From JAICMB01 sp963838885 (GTDB taxonomy: Bacteria; Acidobacteriota; Terriglobia; Bryobacterales; Bryobacteraceae), in contig CAWITB010000015.1 of NCBI GenBank assembly GCA_963838885.1, forward strand, positions 62,001 to 126,000: 64,000 nucleotides of DNA, read 5' to 3'. The notes below the pieces were generated by a model that ran no database searches, was not told where the DNA came from, and worked only from the letters and a program-made list of their open reading frames with translations. Every line of letters starts with the position of its first letter. Within the stretch, counting starts at the first letter, position 1. A program made the translations under genes and the position numbers. Positions 42,034 through 52,614 of the stretch are shown in pieces.

Positions 42034-42938
42034 AAATCTCTTTGGGAAGCTGGGCATTTTCTTTCGGTCCGTACGCGGATCACCCGATCGCATTCGAGCC
42101 GGTCGCGCGGCGGCTCGCCGAGGCGGGATACGACGGCATCGAGATCTGTGGATTTCCACCGCATATCACGCTGGAGCGCTATGCCGGCGCGTCCGATCGC
42201 GCGGAGCTGGCGCGCTTTCTGCGCGATTTGAATCTGGGTATTTCGGGCTACGCGGCCGATCTCACGGCGGCAAATCCGGTTTCGACTCCCCAGCAGAAAT
42301 ATCTGGATTTGTTCGCGCGAAACTGTGAGCTCTGTGCGGCGATCGGCAGTCCCGCGATCCGCGTCGATACGGTGGCCGCCCCGGACAGCATCGCGGAGAA
42401 CGAATACCGGTCGGCCTTCCAGCGCGTCGCGGATATTTGGCGAGCGGCGGCCGTTGTTGCGGAGGAGCACGGCGTTCGCATGGTGTGGGAATTCGAGCCT
42501 GGCTTTGCGTTCAATAAGCCGTCCGAAGTCGTGGCCATGCACGACGCCGTGGGGCATCCCAATTTCGGGATCATGTTCGATACCTCCCATGCCTACATGT
42601 GCGGCGTCGTAGGCGCGCGCCAGCACGGGACAAGAGAAACGCTGCCCGGCGGCGTATCCGAGTTTCTGGAAAAACTTAAGGGGCGCATCGGGGCCATTCA
42701 TGTGATCGACTCAGACGGCACGCTGCACAACAACGAAACCAGCACGCACCGGCCGTTCGGGGAAGGCCGCATCGATTTCAGGACGCTTGCGCCGCAGCTC
42801 CTCGCCGTGCCCGGTATGGAGTGGTGGTGCGTGGACCTGTGCTTTTGGCCGCAATCGTGGGAGCTTCTCGAACCGAGCCGCGCGTTCGCAGCCAGTCTGA
42901 TCGAGGAGGGCGGCCGCGAAGCGCGGACTGCGCGCTGA
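42030..42938 (+). CDS. Sugar phosphate isomerase/epimerase (xylose-isomerase-like TIM barrel)
   Basis: 302 residues from the ATG at 42030 in an ATGA overlap. AP_endonuc_2 fold: ISLGSWAFSFGPYADHP, YDGIEICGFPPHITLERYAG, VRMVWEFEPGFAFNKPSEV, FGIMFDTSHAYMCGV and IHVIDSDGTLHNNETSTHRP with FGEGRIDF. Metal ligands Glu, Asp, His and Glu are visible in these segments. Expected to isomerise or epimerise the keto product of the upstream oxidoreductase. Confidence 0.88.
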   Translation: MKISLGSWAFSFGPYADHPIAFEPVARRLAEAGYDGIEICGFPPHITLERYAGASDRAELARFLRDLNLGISGYAADLTAANPVSTPQQKYLDLFARNCELCAAIGSPAIRVDTVAAPDSIAENEYRSAFQRVADIWRAAAVVAEEHGVRMVWEFEPGFAFNKPSEVVAMHDAVGHPNFGIMFDTSHAYMCGVVGARQHGTRETLPGGVSEFLEKLKGRIGAIHVIDSDGTLHNNETSTHRPFGEGRIDFRTLAPQLLAVPGMEWWCVDLCFWPQSWELLEPSRAFAASLIEEGGREARTAR

Positions 42939-43031
42939 GAACCGCTCGACGAGACGCTCGCCGCCCATTAGTCCAGGGCATTCCGCGCCTGGCTTGACGC
43001 GCCAACGGCCACGATGGAATCATGCTCTCGC

Positions 43032-43505
43032 ATGAGTTACCTGATCCGGCGCGTCGCGCTGGCGCTTTTCATAGGTGTATGCCTCTGGCCGGAAGTGGCG
43101 CGTGCAGACAGGATCGTGTATGCCGCGTTCACGGCCGTTCTCAAAACCGGACCGCTCGCCGGTACCGAGTTTCTCGTACTCTGTAGTTACGATGCCGATC
43201 AGGTGTCGCGCAAAGGAGAGAGTTACGTTACGCTCGACTCGTTCGATTTCACTCTGCTGGGCGCGCACTTCACGCACGATAACCTGACGCAGGGCGGCCA
43301 GGCGATTTTCCGCGACGGCCATTTGGAAAATCTAACCGGCTCCTTCCAGAGCGTCATGCCGCCCAACTCTCCGGTTTCGAATATAACGTTCGGGTTCGGC
43401 GAGGACCGTGGAATCGCTTACATCGACCTCCATGGCGTGTACGGGACGGGCTCGTTAATGCTAAACGTCCATCACCCGCCTCCGAGGCCTCGCGCGACCC
43501 TATGA
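43032..43505 (+). CDS. Secreted hypothetical protein, 157 aa
   Basis: Signal peptide MSYLIRRVALALFIGVCLWP ending near VARAD, then a beta-rich domain (YAAFTAVLKTGPLAGTEFLV, YVTLDSFDFTLLGAHFTHDN, NITFGFGEDRGIAYIDLHGV) of the style of PEP-CTERM or extracellular domain proteins. No PEP-CTERM tail is present. Function unknown. Seventeen bases before the M14 peptidase gene. Confidence 0.6.
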   Translation: MSYLIRRVALALFIGVCLWPEVARADRIVYAAFTAVLKTGPLAGTEFLVLCSYDADQVSRKGESYVTLDSFDFTLLGAHFTHDNLTQGGQAIFRDGHLENLTGSFQSVMPPNSPVSNITFGFGEDRGIAYIDLHGVYGTGSLMLNVHHPPPRPRATL

Positions 43506-43521
43506 TAGAGTCGGAGTTTCG

Positions 43522-46254
43522 ATGACCACGAAAGTCAGACTTACCGCGACGATCGCGTTTTCGGTCCTGGCGTCCATCGCGTTTGCGCAGAACGTCGCCG
43601 AACAGCCGCAAGACTCCGAATATGCGCGCCTCGTAAAGGAATGGACCACGCGGCCTGAGTTTATGACTCCTCTGGTCGACCATCTCCCGACGGCGACCGG
43701 CGTTCCCAGCCCTAAAGACATCCTCGGCTACTATATCGGAGCGCCCCAAAAGCTCACTCGCACGGCTGATATTTATCGTTACTACCGCGCTCTCGCCGCG
43801 GCTTCCCCGCATGTGAAGGTCTTTTCCATCGGCCAGACCGACGAAGGGCGTGAGTGCATCGTCGTTGCAGTCTCAGACGAGGAAAACATCCGCGACCTCG
43901 ATCGTTATAAAGGATACTTGGCCAAACTTGCCGACCCGCGAGGCGTGAGCGATGCCGAAGTCAAACGCATCGTCGCGCAGGCTAAGCCGATCTACATGCT
44001 CACCGGCGGCCTGCACAGCGCCGAAACGGGCCCTCCCGAAATGCTCATGGAGCTGGCCTACCGCCTCGCGGTCGAAGATACGCCACTATTAGACCGCATC
44101 CGCCATAACATGATCGTGATGATCGGCGCCGTGCTCGAGCCCGACGGCCGCGATCGCTACGTGGACTGGTATTACCTCCATAAGATCGGCGAGCGGACCG
44201 AACAGGATCGCGTCGCCGGACCGCCCTATTGGGGCAAATACATCCTGCACGATAATAATCGCGACATCAACTATTCCCAGATCACGATGCGCAACTGGCT
44301 GAAGTTCTACCTGGAATGGCATCCGCCGATCATGCACGATCTGCACGAATCGGTTCCGTTCCTATACACCTTCAGCGGCCAAGCCCCGCAGAATCCTACG
44401 CTCGATCCGATTCTCTATGCCGAGCTTCCCTGGTTTTCGAACTTTGAGATGACGAAGCTGACGGCCTACGGCCTTCCCGGCGTATGGACGCACGGCTACG
44501 TGGATATGTGGTCGCCCGGCTATCTCGGATTCATGTCGTCGAATCACAACGGTATGCTGCGCATGTATGAGACTTTCGGGAACGGTGGCGCCAACACCAT
44601 GAAGCGTAACGTCGCGGCTCCCGAAGGCGGCGCCGGGCAGGCCACGGGCCAGACCACGCGCGAATGGTACCGTCCGCTCCCGCCGTATAAAGAGGTTGTC
44701 TGGTCGATGCGCAATAACACGAATTACATGGAGACCGGCGTTCTGTCCGCTCTCGATCTGGCGTCCAGCTTCTCAAAAACCATCCTCGAAAACTTCTACG
44801 ACAAGAGCCGCAATTCGATCGAAGCCGGCAAGAAAGAAGCTCCCTACGGTTACGTGCTGCCGGCCGGCCAGCCTGATATGACGCGCGTCGCATTCATTGT
44901 CAATGTCCTGCGGCTGCAAGGGATCGAGGTCGGACGCGCGACCTCCGCGCTGAAGCTGAACGAGGGAACCTTCCCGGCCGGTTCGCTCATCATAAAACGC
45001 AATCAGCCGTACGGCCGCCTCGCGAAGATTCTGCTTGAAAAACAGAAATTCCCGGATACCAATCTGCGCACCTACGACGATACCGGCTGGACCATGGGTC
45101 TGATGAGCGACGCCAAGGTCGTCGAGAGCGGCGATAGAGCGATTCTGGACGCCCCGGTCGAAGCGGTGGACACGCTGACCATCACGGGCGCGGTGCGCGG
45201 CGATGGCCCGGTGCTCGCCGTGATCGATAATGGCGCGAACTCGCTTGTCACGCTGCGCTACCGCTTGAAAGACGTGAGATTCGAAGCCATTGAACAGCCA
45301 TGCAAGGCCGGCGGCGTCGACCTCCCGGCCGGCTCGCTCCTTCTCCCATCGACTCCTCGCGCGAGATCCGAGATCGAGAAGCTTGGACTCCAAGCAGTCG
45401 CTCTGCCGTCCGCTCCGGAGGTTCTGAAACACCTGATCGATCTGCCGCGCCTGGCTGTGTTCAGCACCTGGGGAGCGACGCAGGATGTCGGTTGGGTGCG
45501 CTATGCCTTTGACCATTTCGAGGTCGGCTACGACCTGATTTATAAGGAGCGCATCCGCCAAGGCAATCTCCGCGATTCCTACGATGTGATCGTGATTCCC
45601 AACCAGGGTCGCGGTAGTGCAAAATCCATCGTCTTCGACATCGAGCCCAAAGGAAAGCCGCTCGATTACAAGAAAACACCCGATTCAAAAAGCCTCGGCA
45701 TGTACGGCGAATCAGACGACATCAGCGGCGGCATGGGCATTCAGGGCGTCGCGGAGCTCGATAAATTCGTGAACGAGGGCGGCGTCCTGATCACGCTCGG
45801 AGGGGCCAGCTTTCTCCCCGCGGAATACGGAATCACGCGTACTGTCGACGCCTCTCGTCCTTCGTCGCAGTTTTACGCGCCGGGTCCCATCGTTGAAGCC
45901 GAAATCGTTCGCCCCACCCATCCCATCTTCTACGGCTACACCGAGAAAACAGTGCCGGTGCGTTACGCGAACGGCCCGCTGCTTCGCGTCCCGCAAGAAG
46001 ATCGTAAATGGATTCTCGCCCGTTTTCCGGGGACGAGCGAATCCGTTCTCAGCGGTCTGATGAAAGGCGTGGCCGAGACGAAGAATCGCCCCGCGATCGT
46101 CGACGTCCCCGTTGGCCAGGGCCGAGTAGTGCTGTTTGCGACGAACCCCTGCTACCGCTGGCAGAATCTGGGTGAATTCAATATGCTGGTGAATTCGATC
46201 CTGAACTATAACGATTTCCCGAAGCCCGCGGCTGCGGCGATGCCGTCCGAGTAG
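43522..46254 (+). CDS. Secreted M14-family zinc carboxypeptidase
   Basis: 910 residues with a signal peptide (MTTKVRLTATIAFSVLASIA, then FAQ). The M14 domain occupies about residues 60-400: FSIGQTDEGRECIVVAVSDE, the zinc pair in LTGGLHSAETGPPEMLMELA (HxxE), RDINYSQITMRNWLKFYLEW and the third ligand in IMHDLHESVPFLYT. The C-terminal ~450 residues include a ThuA/class I amidotransferase-like part (IVIPNQGRG, LITLGGASFLPAEYGITR). This large two-domain form is frequent in Acidobacteria and Gemmatimonadetes. It likely trims peptides in the periplasm or outside. Confidence 0.88.
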   Translation: MTTKVRLTATIAFSVLASIAFAQNVAEQPQDSEYARLVKEWTTRPEFMTPLVDHLPTATGVPSPKDILGYYIGAPQKLTRTADIYRYYRALAAASPHVKVFSIGQTDEGRECIVVAVSDEENIRDLDRYKGYLAKLADPRGVSDAEVKRIVAQAKPIYMLTGGLHSAETGPPEMLMELAYRLAVEDTPLLDRIRHNMIVMIGAVLEPDGRDRYVDWYYLHKIGERTEQDRVAGPPYWGKYILHDNNRDINYSQITMRNWLKFYLEWHPPIMHDLHESVPFLYTFSGQAPQNPTLDPILYAELPWFSNFEMTKLTAYGLPGVWTHGYVDMWSPGYLGFMSSNHNGMLRMYETFGNGGANTMKRNVAAPEGGAGQATGQTTREWYRPLPPYKEVVWSMRNNTNYMETGVLSALDLASSFSKTILENFYDKSRNSIEAGKKEAPYGYVLPAGQPDMTRVAFIVNVLRLQGIEVGRATSALKLNEGTFPAGSLIIKRNQPYGRLAKILLEKQKFPDTNLRTYDDTGWTMGLMSDAKVVESGDRAILDAPVEAVDTLTITGAVRGDGPVLAVIDNGANSLVTLRYRLKDVRFEAIEQPCKAGGVDLPAGSLLLPSTPRARSEIEKLGLQAVALPSAPEVLKHLIDLPRLAVFSTWGATQDVGWVRYAFDHFEVGYDLIYKERIRQGNLRDSYDVIVIPNQGRGSAKSIVFDIEPKGKPLDYKKTPDSKSLGMYGESDDISGGMGIQGVAELDKFVNEGGVLITLGGASFLPAEYGITRTVDASRPSSQFYAPGPIVEAEIVRPTHPIFYGYTEKTVPVRYANGPLLRVPQEDRKWILARFPGTSESVLSGLMKGVAETKNRPAIVDVPVGQGRVVLFATNPCYRWQNLGEFNMLVNSILNYNDFPKPAAAAMPSE

Positions 46255-46266
46255 GCGCGCGGCTCC

Positions 46267-47625
46267 GTGCATACCAGCCTTTTCGACCTCTTTAAAATTG
46301 GCATCGGACCCTCCAGTTCCCATACCGTTGGTCCGATGCGCGCGGCGTACCGCTTCATCCGCCAACTGGAAGATGCCAACCTGCTCGATCGGGTTCAACG
46401 CGTCCTCGTAGAGCTGTATGGTTCACTGGCTCTCACCGGCCGCGGACACGGCACCGATCGCGGCATCATCCTGGGACTTTCGGGTGAGCAGCCCGACACC
46501 GTCGATCCCGCAACGATTACTAAGCGCATCGACGAAGTCGATTCCCGCCGCGAACTGAATCTCGACAGCCGCCGCGCCATTCCATTCGATCGAGAACGGG
46601 ACATTCTTTTTCATAGCAGCGAGGTTTTGCCCGCCCATTCGAACGGATTGCGCCTGACCGCGTTCGACTCTTCCGGCGCCGCACTCGACTCGCGCGTGTA
46701 CTATTCCATCGGCGGCGGATTCATCACCGAGGAAGGCGCGCCTGAAAGTGGTCAGGATCGCGCGCCCGCGCCGTACCCCTTTCAAAGCGGCGCCGAGCTC
46801 CTCGAGATCGGAGCGGAGACCGGCCTGCGCATCGACGAGATCGTTCTCGCGAATGAATCCGCCTGGCGTCCCGTACCCGAAGTCCACGCCGGCATCGCGC
46901 GAATCTGGGAGGCCATGCGGGAGTGTACGCGTCGCGGGCTGGAAAACGAAGGCATCCTGCCCGGCGGTTTGAACGTCAAGCGCCGCGCCCCAGGGCTGAT
47001 GCGAAAGCTCCGGGAGCGTAGCGCGCACGATCCCTTCAGCGCCATGGACTGGCTGAATGTCTACGCTATCGCCGTGAATGAAGAGAACGCCGCCGGGGGC
47101 ACCGTCGTGACGGCTCCCACCAATGGCGCCGCCGGCATTATCCCCGCGGTCGCGCATTACTACGAGCGGTTCCTCAACGGCTCGGCCGAAGGCATCGAGC
47201 GATATTTTCTGGCTGCCTGCGCCATTGGCATTCTCTATAAAGAAAATGCCTCGATATCCGGCGCCGAAGTCGGATGTCAAGGCGAAGTCGGCGTAGCCTG
47301 CTCCATGGCCGCGGCCGGGCTCGCCTCGGCGCTGGGCGGCACGAACGCGCAGGTTGAGCATGCCGCCGAGATCGGCATGGAGCACAACCTTGGCATGACC
47401 TGCGATCCCATTGGCGGCCTCGTCCAGATCCCCTGCATTGAGCGCAATGCCTTCGGAGCCGTGAAAGCCGTGAACGCCGCGCGTATGGCTCTCGAAGACA
47501 CCCCCGGCCACAAGGTGACGCTCGACCAAGTCATAAAAACCATGTACCAAACCGGCCTTGATATGCAAAGCCGCTATAAAGAGACGTCGCTCGGCGGGCT
47601 GGCCCTCAACGTCATTGAATGCTAA
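46267..47625 (+). CDS. sdaA: L-serine ammonia-lyase, iron-sulfur type
   Basis: 452 residues from a GTG (MHTSLFDLFKIGIGPSSSHT). One-chain L-serine dehydratase turning serine into pyruvate and ammonia. It has the beta domain signature GPSSSHTVGPMRAAYRFIR, GRGHGTDRGIILGLSGEQPD, and in the alpha domain TVVTAPTNGAAGIIPAVAHY, ISGAEVGCQGEVGVACSMAA and MTCDPIGGLVQIPCIERNAF, whose three cysteines hold the 4Fe-4S cluster. Confidence 0.94.
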   Translation: MHTSLFDLFKIGIGPSSSHTVGPMRAAYRFIRQLEDANLLDRVQRVLVELYGSLALTGRGHGTDRGIILGLSGEQPDTVDPATITKRIDEVDSRRELNLDSRRAIPFDRERDILFHSSEVLPAHSNGLRLTAFDSSGAALDSRVYYSIGGGFITEEGAPESGQDRAPAPYPFQSGAELLEIGAETGLRIDEIVLANESAWRPVPEVHAGIARIWEAMRECTRRGLENEGILPGGLNVKRRAPGLMRKLRERSAHDPFSAMDWLNVYAIAVNEENAAGGTVVTAPTNGAAGIIPAVAHYYERFLNGSAEGIERYFLAACAIGILYKENASISGAEVGCQGEVGVACSMAAAGLASALGGTNAQVEHAAEIGMEHNLGMTCDPIGGLVQIPCIERNAFGAVKAVNAARMALEDTPGHKVTLDQVIKTMYQTGLDMQSRYKETSLGGLALNVIEC

Positions 47626-47681
47626 CCGTTAGCAGGCTCGTAATATATCAATTCACGATAGAATACTAGGGGAGGTCGAAG

Positions 47682-48245
47682 ATGGGGATCCATTTCGGTC
47701 AATGTTTAGTAGCGGCGGCATTGCTTTTGCCCAGCGCATTCGCGGCGCCGCAAAATAAAAATCACAACGATGCATTCATCCCCGGCAGCGCCAATGACAG
47801 CGCCATCGCACGGGAGGTCAGACATCAACTCGTCATGTTGCCCTACTACGGAATTTTCGATGACCTTGCATTTCGAGTTAACGGCAGCACGGTTACGCTT
47901 CTTGGCACAGTTACCAACCCCGTCCTCAAGTCCGACGCCGAGAACGTGACGAAACACGTCGAGGGCGTAACGCAGGTCGTCAATGACATCGAGGTGCTGC
48001 CGCTCTCCCCCATGGACAACCAAATTCGCATGGCGGAATACAGGGCGATCTACGGCGACCCCACACTTTCCACGCGCTACGGTTTCCGCGCGCTGCCATC
48101 GATTCATATCATCGTGAAGAATGGTAATGTGACGCTCGAGGGAGTGGTCGCAAATCAAGCCGATAAGAATCTGATAGGCATCAGGGCGAACAGCGTGCCC
48201 GACGTCTTCAAGGTAACCAATAATCTTCAGGTGCAAGGCGGCTGA
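47682..48245 (+). CDS. Secreted BON-domain protein
   Basis: 187 residues: signal peptide (MGIHFGQCLVAAALLLPSAF), then two BON-like repeats (FDDLAFRVNGSTVTLLGTVT, VTQVVNDIEVLPLSP; IHIIVKNGNVTLEGVVANQA, FKVTNNLQV). BON domains bind phospholipid and protect the envelope under osmotic stress. GGGGAGG precedes the ATG. Followed 6 bases later by the HpaB-family gene. Confidence 0.85.
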   Translation: MGIHFGQCLVAAALLLPSAFAAPQNKNHNDAFIPGSANDSAIAREVRHQLVMLPYYGIFDDLAFRVNGSTVTLLGTVTNPVLKSDAENVTKHVEGVTQVVNDIEVLPLSPMDNQIRMAEYRAIYGDPTLSTRYGFRALPSIHIIVKNGNVTLEGVVANQADKNLIGIRANSVPDVFKVTNNLQVQGG

Positions 48246-48251
48246 GTCGCC

Positions 48252-49761
48252 ATGGCAACTTCCGCCGGCAGTCTCCAGCCGCTCGGCGCGTCGTCCGCCC
48301 AACCGATCGTCACGGGCAACGACTATATCCAGAGCTTACGCGGGCGCAACCTGCGCGTCTATTTCATGGGTGAGCGCGTCGCCGAACCCGTCGATCATCC
48401 CGTTATCCGTCCGTCCATAAACGCCCTCGCCCGCACTTACGATCTCGCCGTTGAGAACCCGGAGCTTGCCACCGCCTGGTCGAATCTCTCCCACCGGCGC
48501 GTCAACCGTTTTCTGCACGTCACGGAAAATGCCGCTGATGTGGTGGCGCAAAATCGCATGCAGCGCCGCCTCGGACAGCTCACCGGCACCTGTTTTCAGC
48601 GCTGCGTCGGAATGGACGCGATCAACTCCATGTACTCGGTCAGCTACGAGATGGACGAGACCCGCGGGACCGCTTATCATGCGCCGCTTCAAGGATTTCA
48701 TCGTCCACATGCAGGAGATGAATTACGTGATCGGCGGCGCCATGACCGATCCCAAGGGCGACCGCAGTAAGGCCCCAGCCGAGCAGTCCGACCCCGATAT
48801 GTTCGTCCGCGTGGTCGAGCGGCGCGATGGCGGCGTTGTCATCCGCGGCGCCAAGATGCACCAGACCGGCTGCCTCAACTCGCATTGGATCGTCGTGATG
48901 CCCACCATGCGGCTGCGCCCCGCCGACCGCGATTACGCCATTGCCGCTGCGATCCCGGTGGATCATCCCGGTCTGACCTTCATCTACGGCCGCCAATCCT
49001 GCGACACTCGCGCGCTCGAGGGCGGCGAGATCGACCAAGGTAATGCCCGCTTCTCCGGCCAGGAAGCGATGATCCTGATTGACGACGTCTTCGTGCCTGA
49101 CGAGCTGGTCTTCATGGATGGCGAGACGGAGTACGCGGCCATGTTGGTGGAGCGCTTCACCGCCTACCACCGCCGTTCCTACGTTTGTAAAACCGGGCTG
49201 GGGGACGTCATCATCGGAGCCGCCGCGCTGATCTCGGAATACAACGGCGTCTCCTCCGCATCGCACGTGAAGGACAAGCTGGTCGAGATGTGCCATCTCA
49301 ACGAGACTATTTACGGCGCCGGAATCGCCGCCTCGCACGAGTCCCAGCCAACCCCCGCGGGCAACTACCAACCCGACGATCTGCTCGCCAATGTCTGCAA
49401 GCACAACGTAACGCGATTTCCTTATGAGTTGTCGCGGCTGGCCCAGGATCTCGCCGGAGGACTGGTGGCGACGCTGCCGTCCGAAAAGGATTTCGACAAC
49501 CCCGAGACCGGACCGCTGCTGCGGAAATATCTACGCGGCAAAGATGGAGTGCGCGTCGAGGATCGCGCGCGAGTCTTACGCCTCATCGAAAACATGACGC
49601 TTGGCCGCAACGCGGTTGGGTACTTAACCGAATCGATGCACGGCGCCGGCAGTCCCCAGGCGCAACGCATCCAAATCGCGCGCCAGATGAACATAGAGGA
49701 GAAAAAGGAGCTCGCGAAATCGCTCGCGGGCATTCCCCACGGCCCGGAGAAGGCAGACTGA
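48252..49761 (+). pseudogene. 4-hydroxyphenylacetate 3-hydroxylase / 4-hydroxybutyryl-CoA dehydratase family gene, frameshifted
   Basis: The first frame (48252 to about 48675) gives GNDYIQSLRGRNLRVYFMGE, LSHRRVNRFLHVTENAADVV and TGTCFQRCVGMDAINSMYSV. The next frame takes over near 48676 with RFKDFIVHMQEMNYVIGGAM and runs to the end (GAKMHQTGCLNSHWIVVMPT, EMCHLNETIYGAGIAASHES, LIENMTLGRNAVGYLTESMH). Removing one C from CGCCGCTTC would join them, so this is either a pseudogene or an assembly error. The CxxxC pair (CFQRC) is typical of the AbfD branch (cluster-binding dehydratases), but Gly stands where I would expect the last cluster Cys after HLNETIY. Confidence 0.8.
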
Positions 49762-49762
49762 A

Positions 49763-50342
49763 CGCCGGGTCAACGCGTCCAAATCGTAAGATTCGTATCG
49801 CGGCCCGCGAACGGAAGCGACAAGGGTAAGGTGAGGTGGCGGTACAGCCTTGTCGCTGCATTCAACAACGATGGGCACCCGGGCCGTGGTCGAAAAATCC
49901 CGATCGTTTTGGCCGTAGACGATCGGCCCTGCCCGCCGCATCCACCGGAAGCCAACCGGGGCTGGGATGAATCCGTTTTGCCAGCCCGTCGGCGAACCCG
50001 CAGTGATTGTAGTCTGAAATGCGCCTGGAATTTCCGGAAAGTCCGGCGATTGCGTCTCGCCTGCTTACGCCGTACCAGGAATACGCGTCCAGGGCGATGG
50101 CTATGTCTGAATTGCTACCAAGGGACGTCGTGGAATACAACATCTTACGAGCCGTCTGGGCTCGTCTTGGCCACAAAAGCATTGTAGGAACTGAGCGCCG
50201 CGGCATCCACCTTGACAGCGATCAAACCGCTGTTCGGGAGGATACCCCAAAGTTGGCGAGGGTTCGGCAGCGGCGCCGCAAACGGGATCAGACAAACTGC
50301 GAAGCAGCAGAACGACCGCACGATAACGGCACGCGACCTCAA
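49763..50342 (-). pseudogene. SBBP (beta-propeller repeat) protein remnant
   Basis: Starts at 50342 with a signal peptide (MRSRAVIVRSFCCFAVCLIP). It continues SSYNAFVAKTSPDGS, shifts frame at a TAA, and reads KMLYSTTSLGSNSDIAIALD followed, after another shift, by AGETQSPDFPEIPGAFQTTI. These are the hallmarks of SBBP repeats (AFVAKLxPDGSxLLYSTYLGG, xALDxxGNAYVxGxTxSxDFP). Only one repeat and part of a C-terminal domain (STTARVPIVVECSDK) survive. Full-size proteins carry many repeats, so most of the gene is lost. Confidence 0.6.
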
Positions 50343-50494
50343 CTGCTCAAATCCACGCCGCCCTTCCCGTGTACACCGAGGCTGTCTTACGACCTATTCG
50401 TCCTCGGCATTGCCGGCGCGGCGCACGGACTTGCGCCAGCTTCCGAGCTGTGCTATTTCTTGAGTTCCACACGGCCCCCCATTGTGCAATAGCG

Positions 50495-50730
50495 ATGAGA
50501 CGGCGCGACTCCATTCCGCTCGCTGCGGCCGCAACCCTCCGCGCCGCTGCCCCGCACCCGAAAGACATCGCCGCAGGCTCCAAAATTACGTGGACGACAC
50601 GGTCTGGCACGCGGCTGAGCAAAGATCGTGGGTCGAAGGATCTGTTGCATGCGCCGTTGGCCTGCGCTGAGCGCCCGGGTCCCCAAGCCCATCCGCTCGA
50701 TGCGGACTTGATAGGCGAGACGAGCAACAC
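50495..50730 (+). pseudogene. Internally deleted duplicate of the 53088 gene
   Basis: The ATG at 50495 starts MRRRDSIPLAAAATLRAAA, nearly identical to the start of the 53088 gene (MRRRDFIPLAAAVSLRAAP). After about 30 codons the sequence jumps to a part corresponding to that gene's residues ~245-280 (DTVWHAAEQ, then in the next frame SKDLLHAPLACAERPG). Some 210 codons are therefore missing. Even the bases before the ATG (TTGTGCAAT) are shared, so the duplication included the upstream region. Confidence 0.75.
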
Positions 50731-50858
50731 CTCTTTGTTCCGCCAAGTTCTGGGCCGCGACCTTGACCATGTTTTAAAGGCCGGAGTGCTTTATCGAGCT
50801 TCGGATGGAATTGGGTAATCATGGCGACTTTCGTTGACGTGTTCTTTTTAAACAGCTG

Positions 50859-52614
50859 ATGCCTGAGATCTTTCATCACCAAGAACCTCAAGCGAACAGC
50901 GCGTGGGCGGTAAGTAACGGCGGTGTTGGCTTCAGATCCAGCGACGCTATACATCGCGCTGCTCGAATTCTCATCCCGATTGCCGTCCGCTGCGGAAAGT
51001 ATGGCGTTTATGCATCCGTTTTCCTTCTGATTGCTCTCGGGCTACAATGCAGAAACAGCGCCTTCCGATGCCGGATTCGGATATTCTCCGGATGAACCGG
51101 GTCATTATGTCACCGGACTGATGGTGTACAAGTATGTTACAACGTCAATTGGCGCTAATCCAATGGCCTTTGCCGAGCGATTTTACGCACACTACCCGGC
51201 GGTTGCTTTCGGGCACTGGCCTCCTCTCTTTTATATCTTGCAAGCAACATGGGGCCTTTTTTTTGGCCTATCCCGTACGTCAGACCTCATTCTTTTAGCG
51301 GTTTTGACAAGCATTACCAGCACACTGCTGTACTGTGCCGTCACGAACAACGTTGGGCGAGCTTACGGATTCCTTTTTGCGATCCTTTTCACATTTCTGC
51401 CCATCGTCCAGAAACATACCGCCAGTATTATGGCCGAGGTTCCGCTGACGCTGTTTACGTTCGCTACTGCCCTCGCCTTTGCGCGCCTGACTGTAAGGCC
51501 CACCACTGCCTCGGCATTCTGTTTCGGCCTGTGCTTGTGCTCGGCGATATACGTGAAAGGGAATGCTTGGGCGCTTATGGCGCTTCCGTTCATCGCCCTT
51601 CTGTTAACCCGCTCGTTGCCGGTGCTGTTTGCGAAGTATTTCTGGCTTCCAATGGTCTGCGTTTTTGCGTGCTGCGCTCCGTTGACATTGGCAACAAGGG
51701 CAATGATGAAGGATGGCTTCGAGTCATTTAGCCTTGGTTACGTCTCTCGGGCATTTCCAAATCTCTTGTTGTTTCATCTTATGCTGGTCGGGTTGCCCTT
51801 ACTCATGTTGGCGTGCATCGGAGTATTCATCACGGTTGTGCAGCCGTTGTGGCGCGGGGTTCCTGTCCGCCCTTTTTGGGCATCCAATGCGGCGGTCATT
51901 GTGAGTGTACTGTTTTTTCATGCGCTCGTGCCAACCAGCGTGGAGCCGCGCAAAATATTTATGTCGATTCCATCGTTGCTGACGTTTGCCGCGGTCGGCC
52001 TGCGATGCGCCGTGGATTTGCTGGAGCGAACCAATACCTCACTGAAGCTCCAGAACGTTGCTCTGTTTGCCTTCGGCGTTTTGATGGCAGGTTGGTTTCT
52101 CATGCAACCTCATTCAGTCGAACATGCGAATATGGGGCCGGTTGCCCAGATTATTCTGGATCGAAAGGACCTGGATCGCTCCGCGATTTTAGTGGCGGCG
52201 AGTGAGAGGGATGAGCGCTCGGAGTTGAGCTTCGTGGCGGAAATGGCGGATCGCGAGCAGGGAGCATACAGACACGCGGTCATTCGGGCGGGTAAATTCA
52301 TGGCTGATAGTTCCTGGCTTGGCTCCGATTATAAACTTCGTTACTCTGATACGGCGGAGGTTGCGGCGGCAATTCGCGATATCCCGATTTCCGCGATCGT
52401 TTTGTACACGGACGAAGGACGCTCAAATCCTCACGGGCAATTGATTAAACGGTTAACCTCGATCAGTACTGACTGGCTGCTTGTTCATTCCGAGCGCGCC
52501 GCGGAAGGTGACATTGGACTTTGGATATCACGCCACCGCCGAAGCGGTGAAGTACGATTGCCTCCGATAAATTTAGCGCGCAAACTGGGAAGAAGTATAT
52601 CCGCGGAGTTCTGA
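50859..52614 (+). pseudogene. Glycosyltransferase family 39/ArnT-like membrane protein, 5' frameshift
   Basis: The main frame (51031-52614, 527 codons from a TTG) contains the first-loop acidic motif GYSPDEPGHYVTGLMVYKYV, AHYPAVAFGHWPPLFYILQA, and about ten hydrophobic segments (FLFAILFTFLPIV, ALMALPFIALLLTRSLPVLF, LMLVGLPLLMLACIGVFI), as in dolichyl-phosphate-mannose or lipid-linked-sugar transferases. The first transmembrane helix (GVYASVFLLIALGLQ) lies just upstream in another frame, ending at about 51055, so a single-base shift has disconnected it. Without that helix the topology would be wrong. Confidence 0.7.

Noticed and set aside
46423..47568. Long minus-strand frame across sdaA (and similar ones across the PBP, FadJ-like, hisD and NADH dehydrogenase genes)
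   Set aside because: Each is antisense to a clearly recognised enzyme and lacks any motif of its own.
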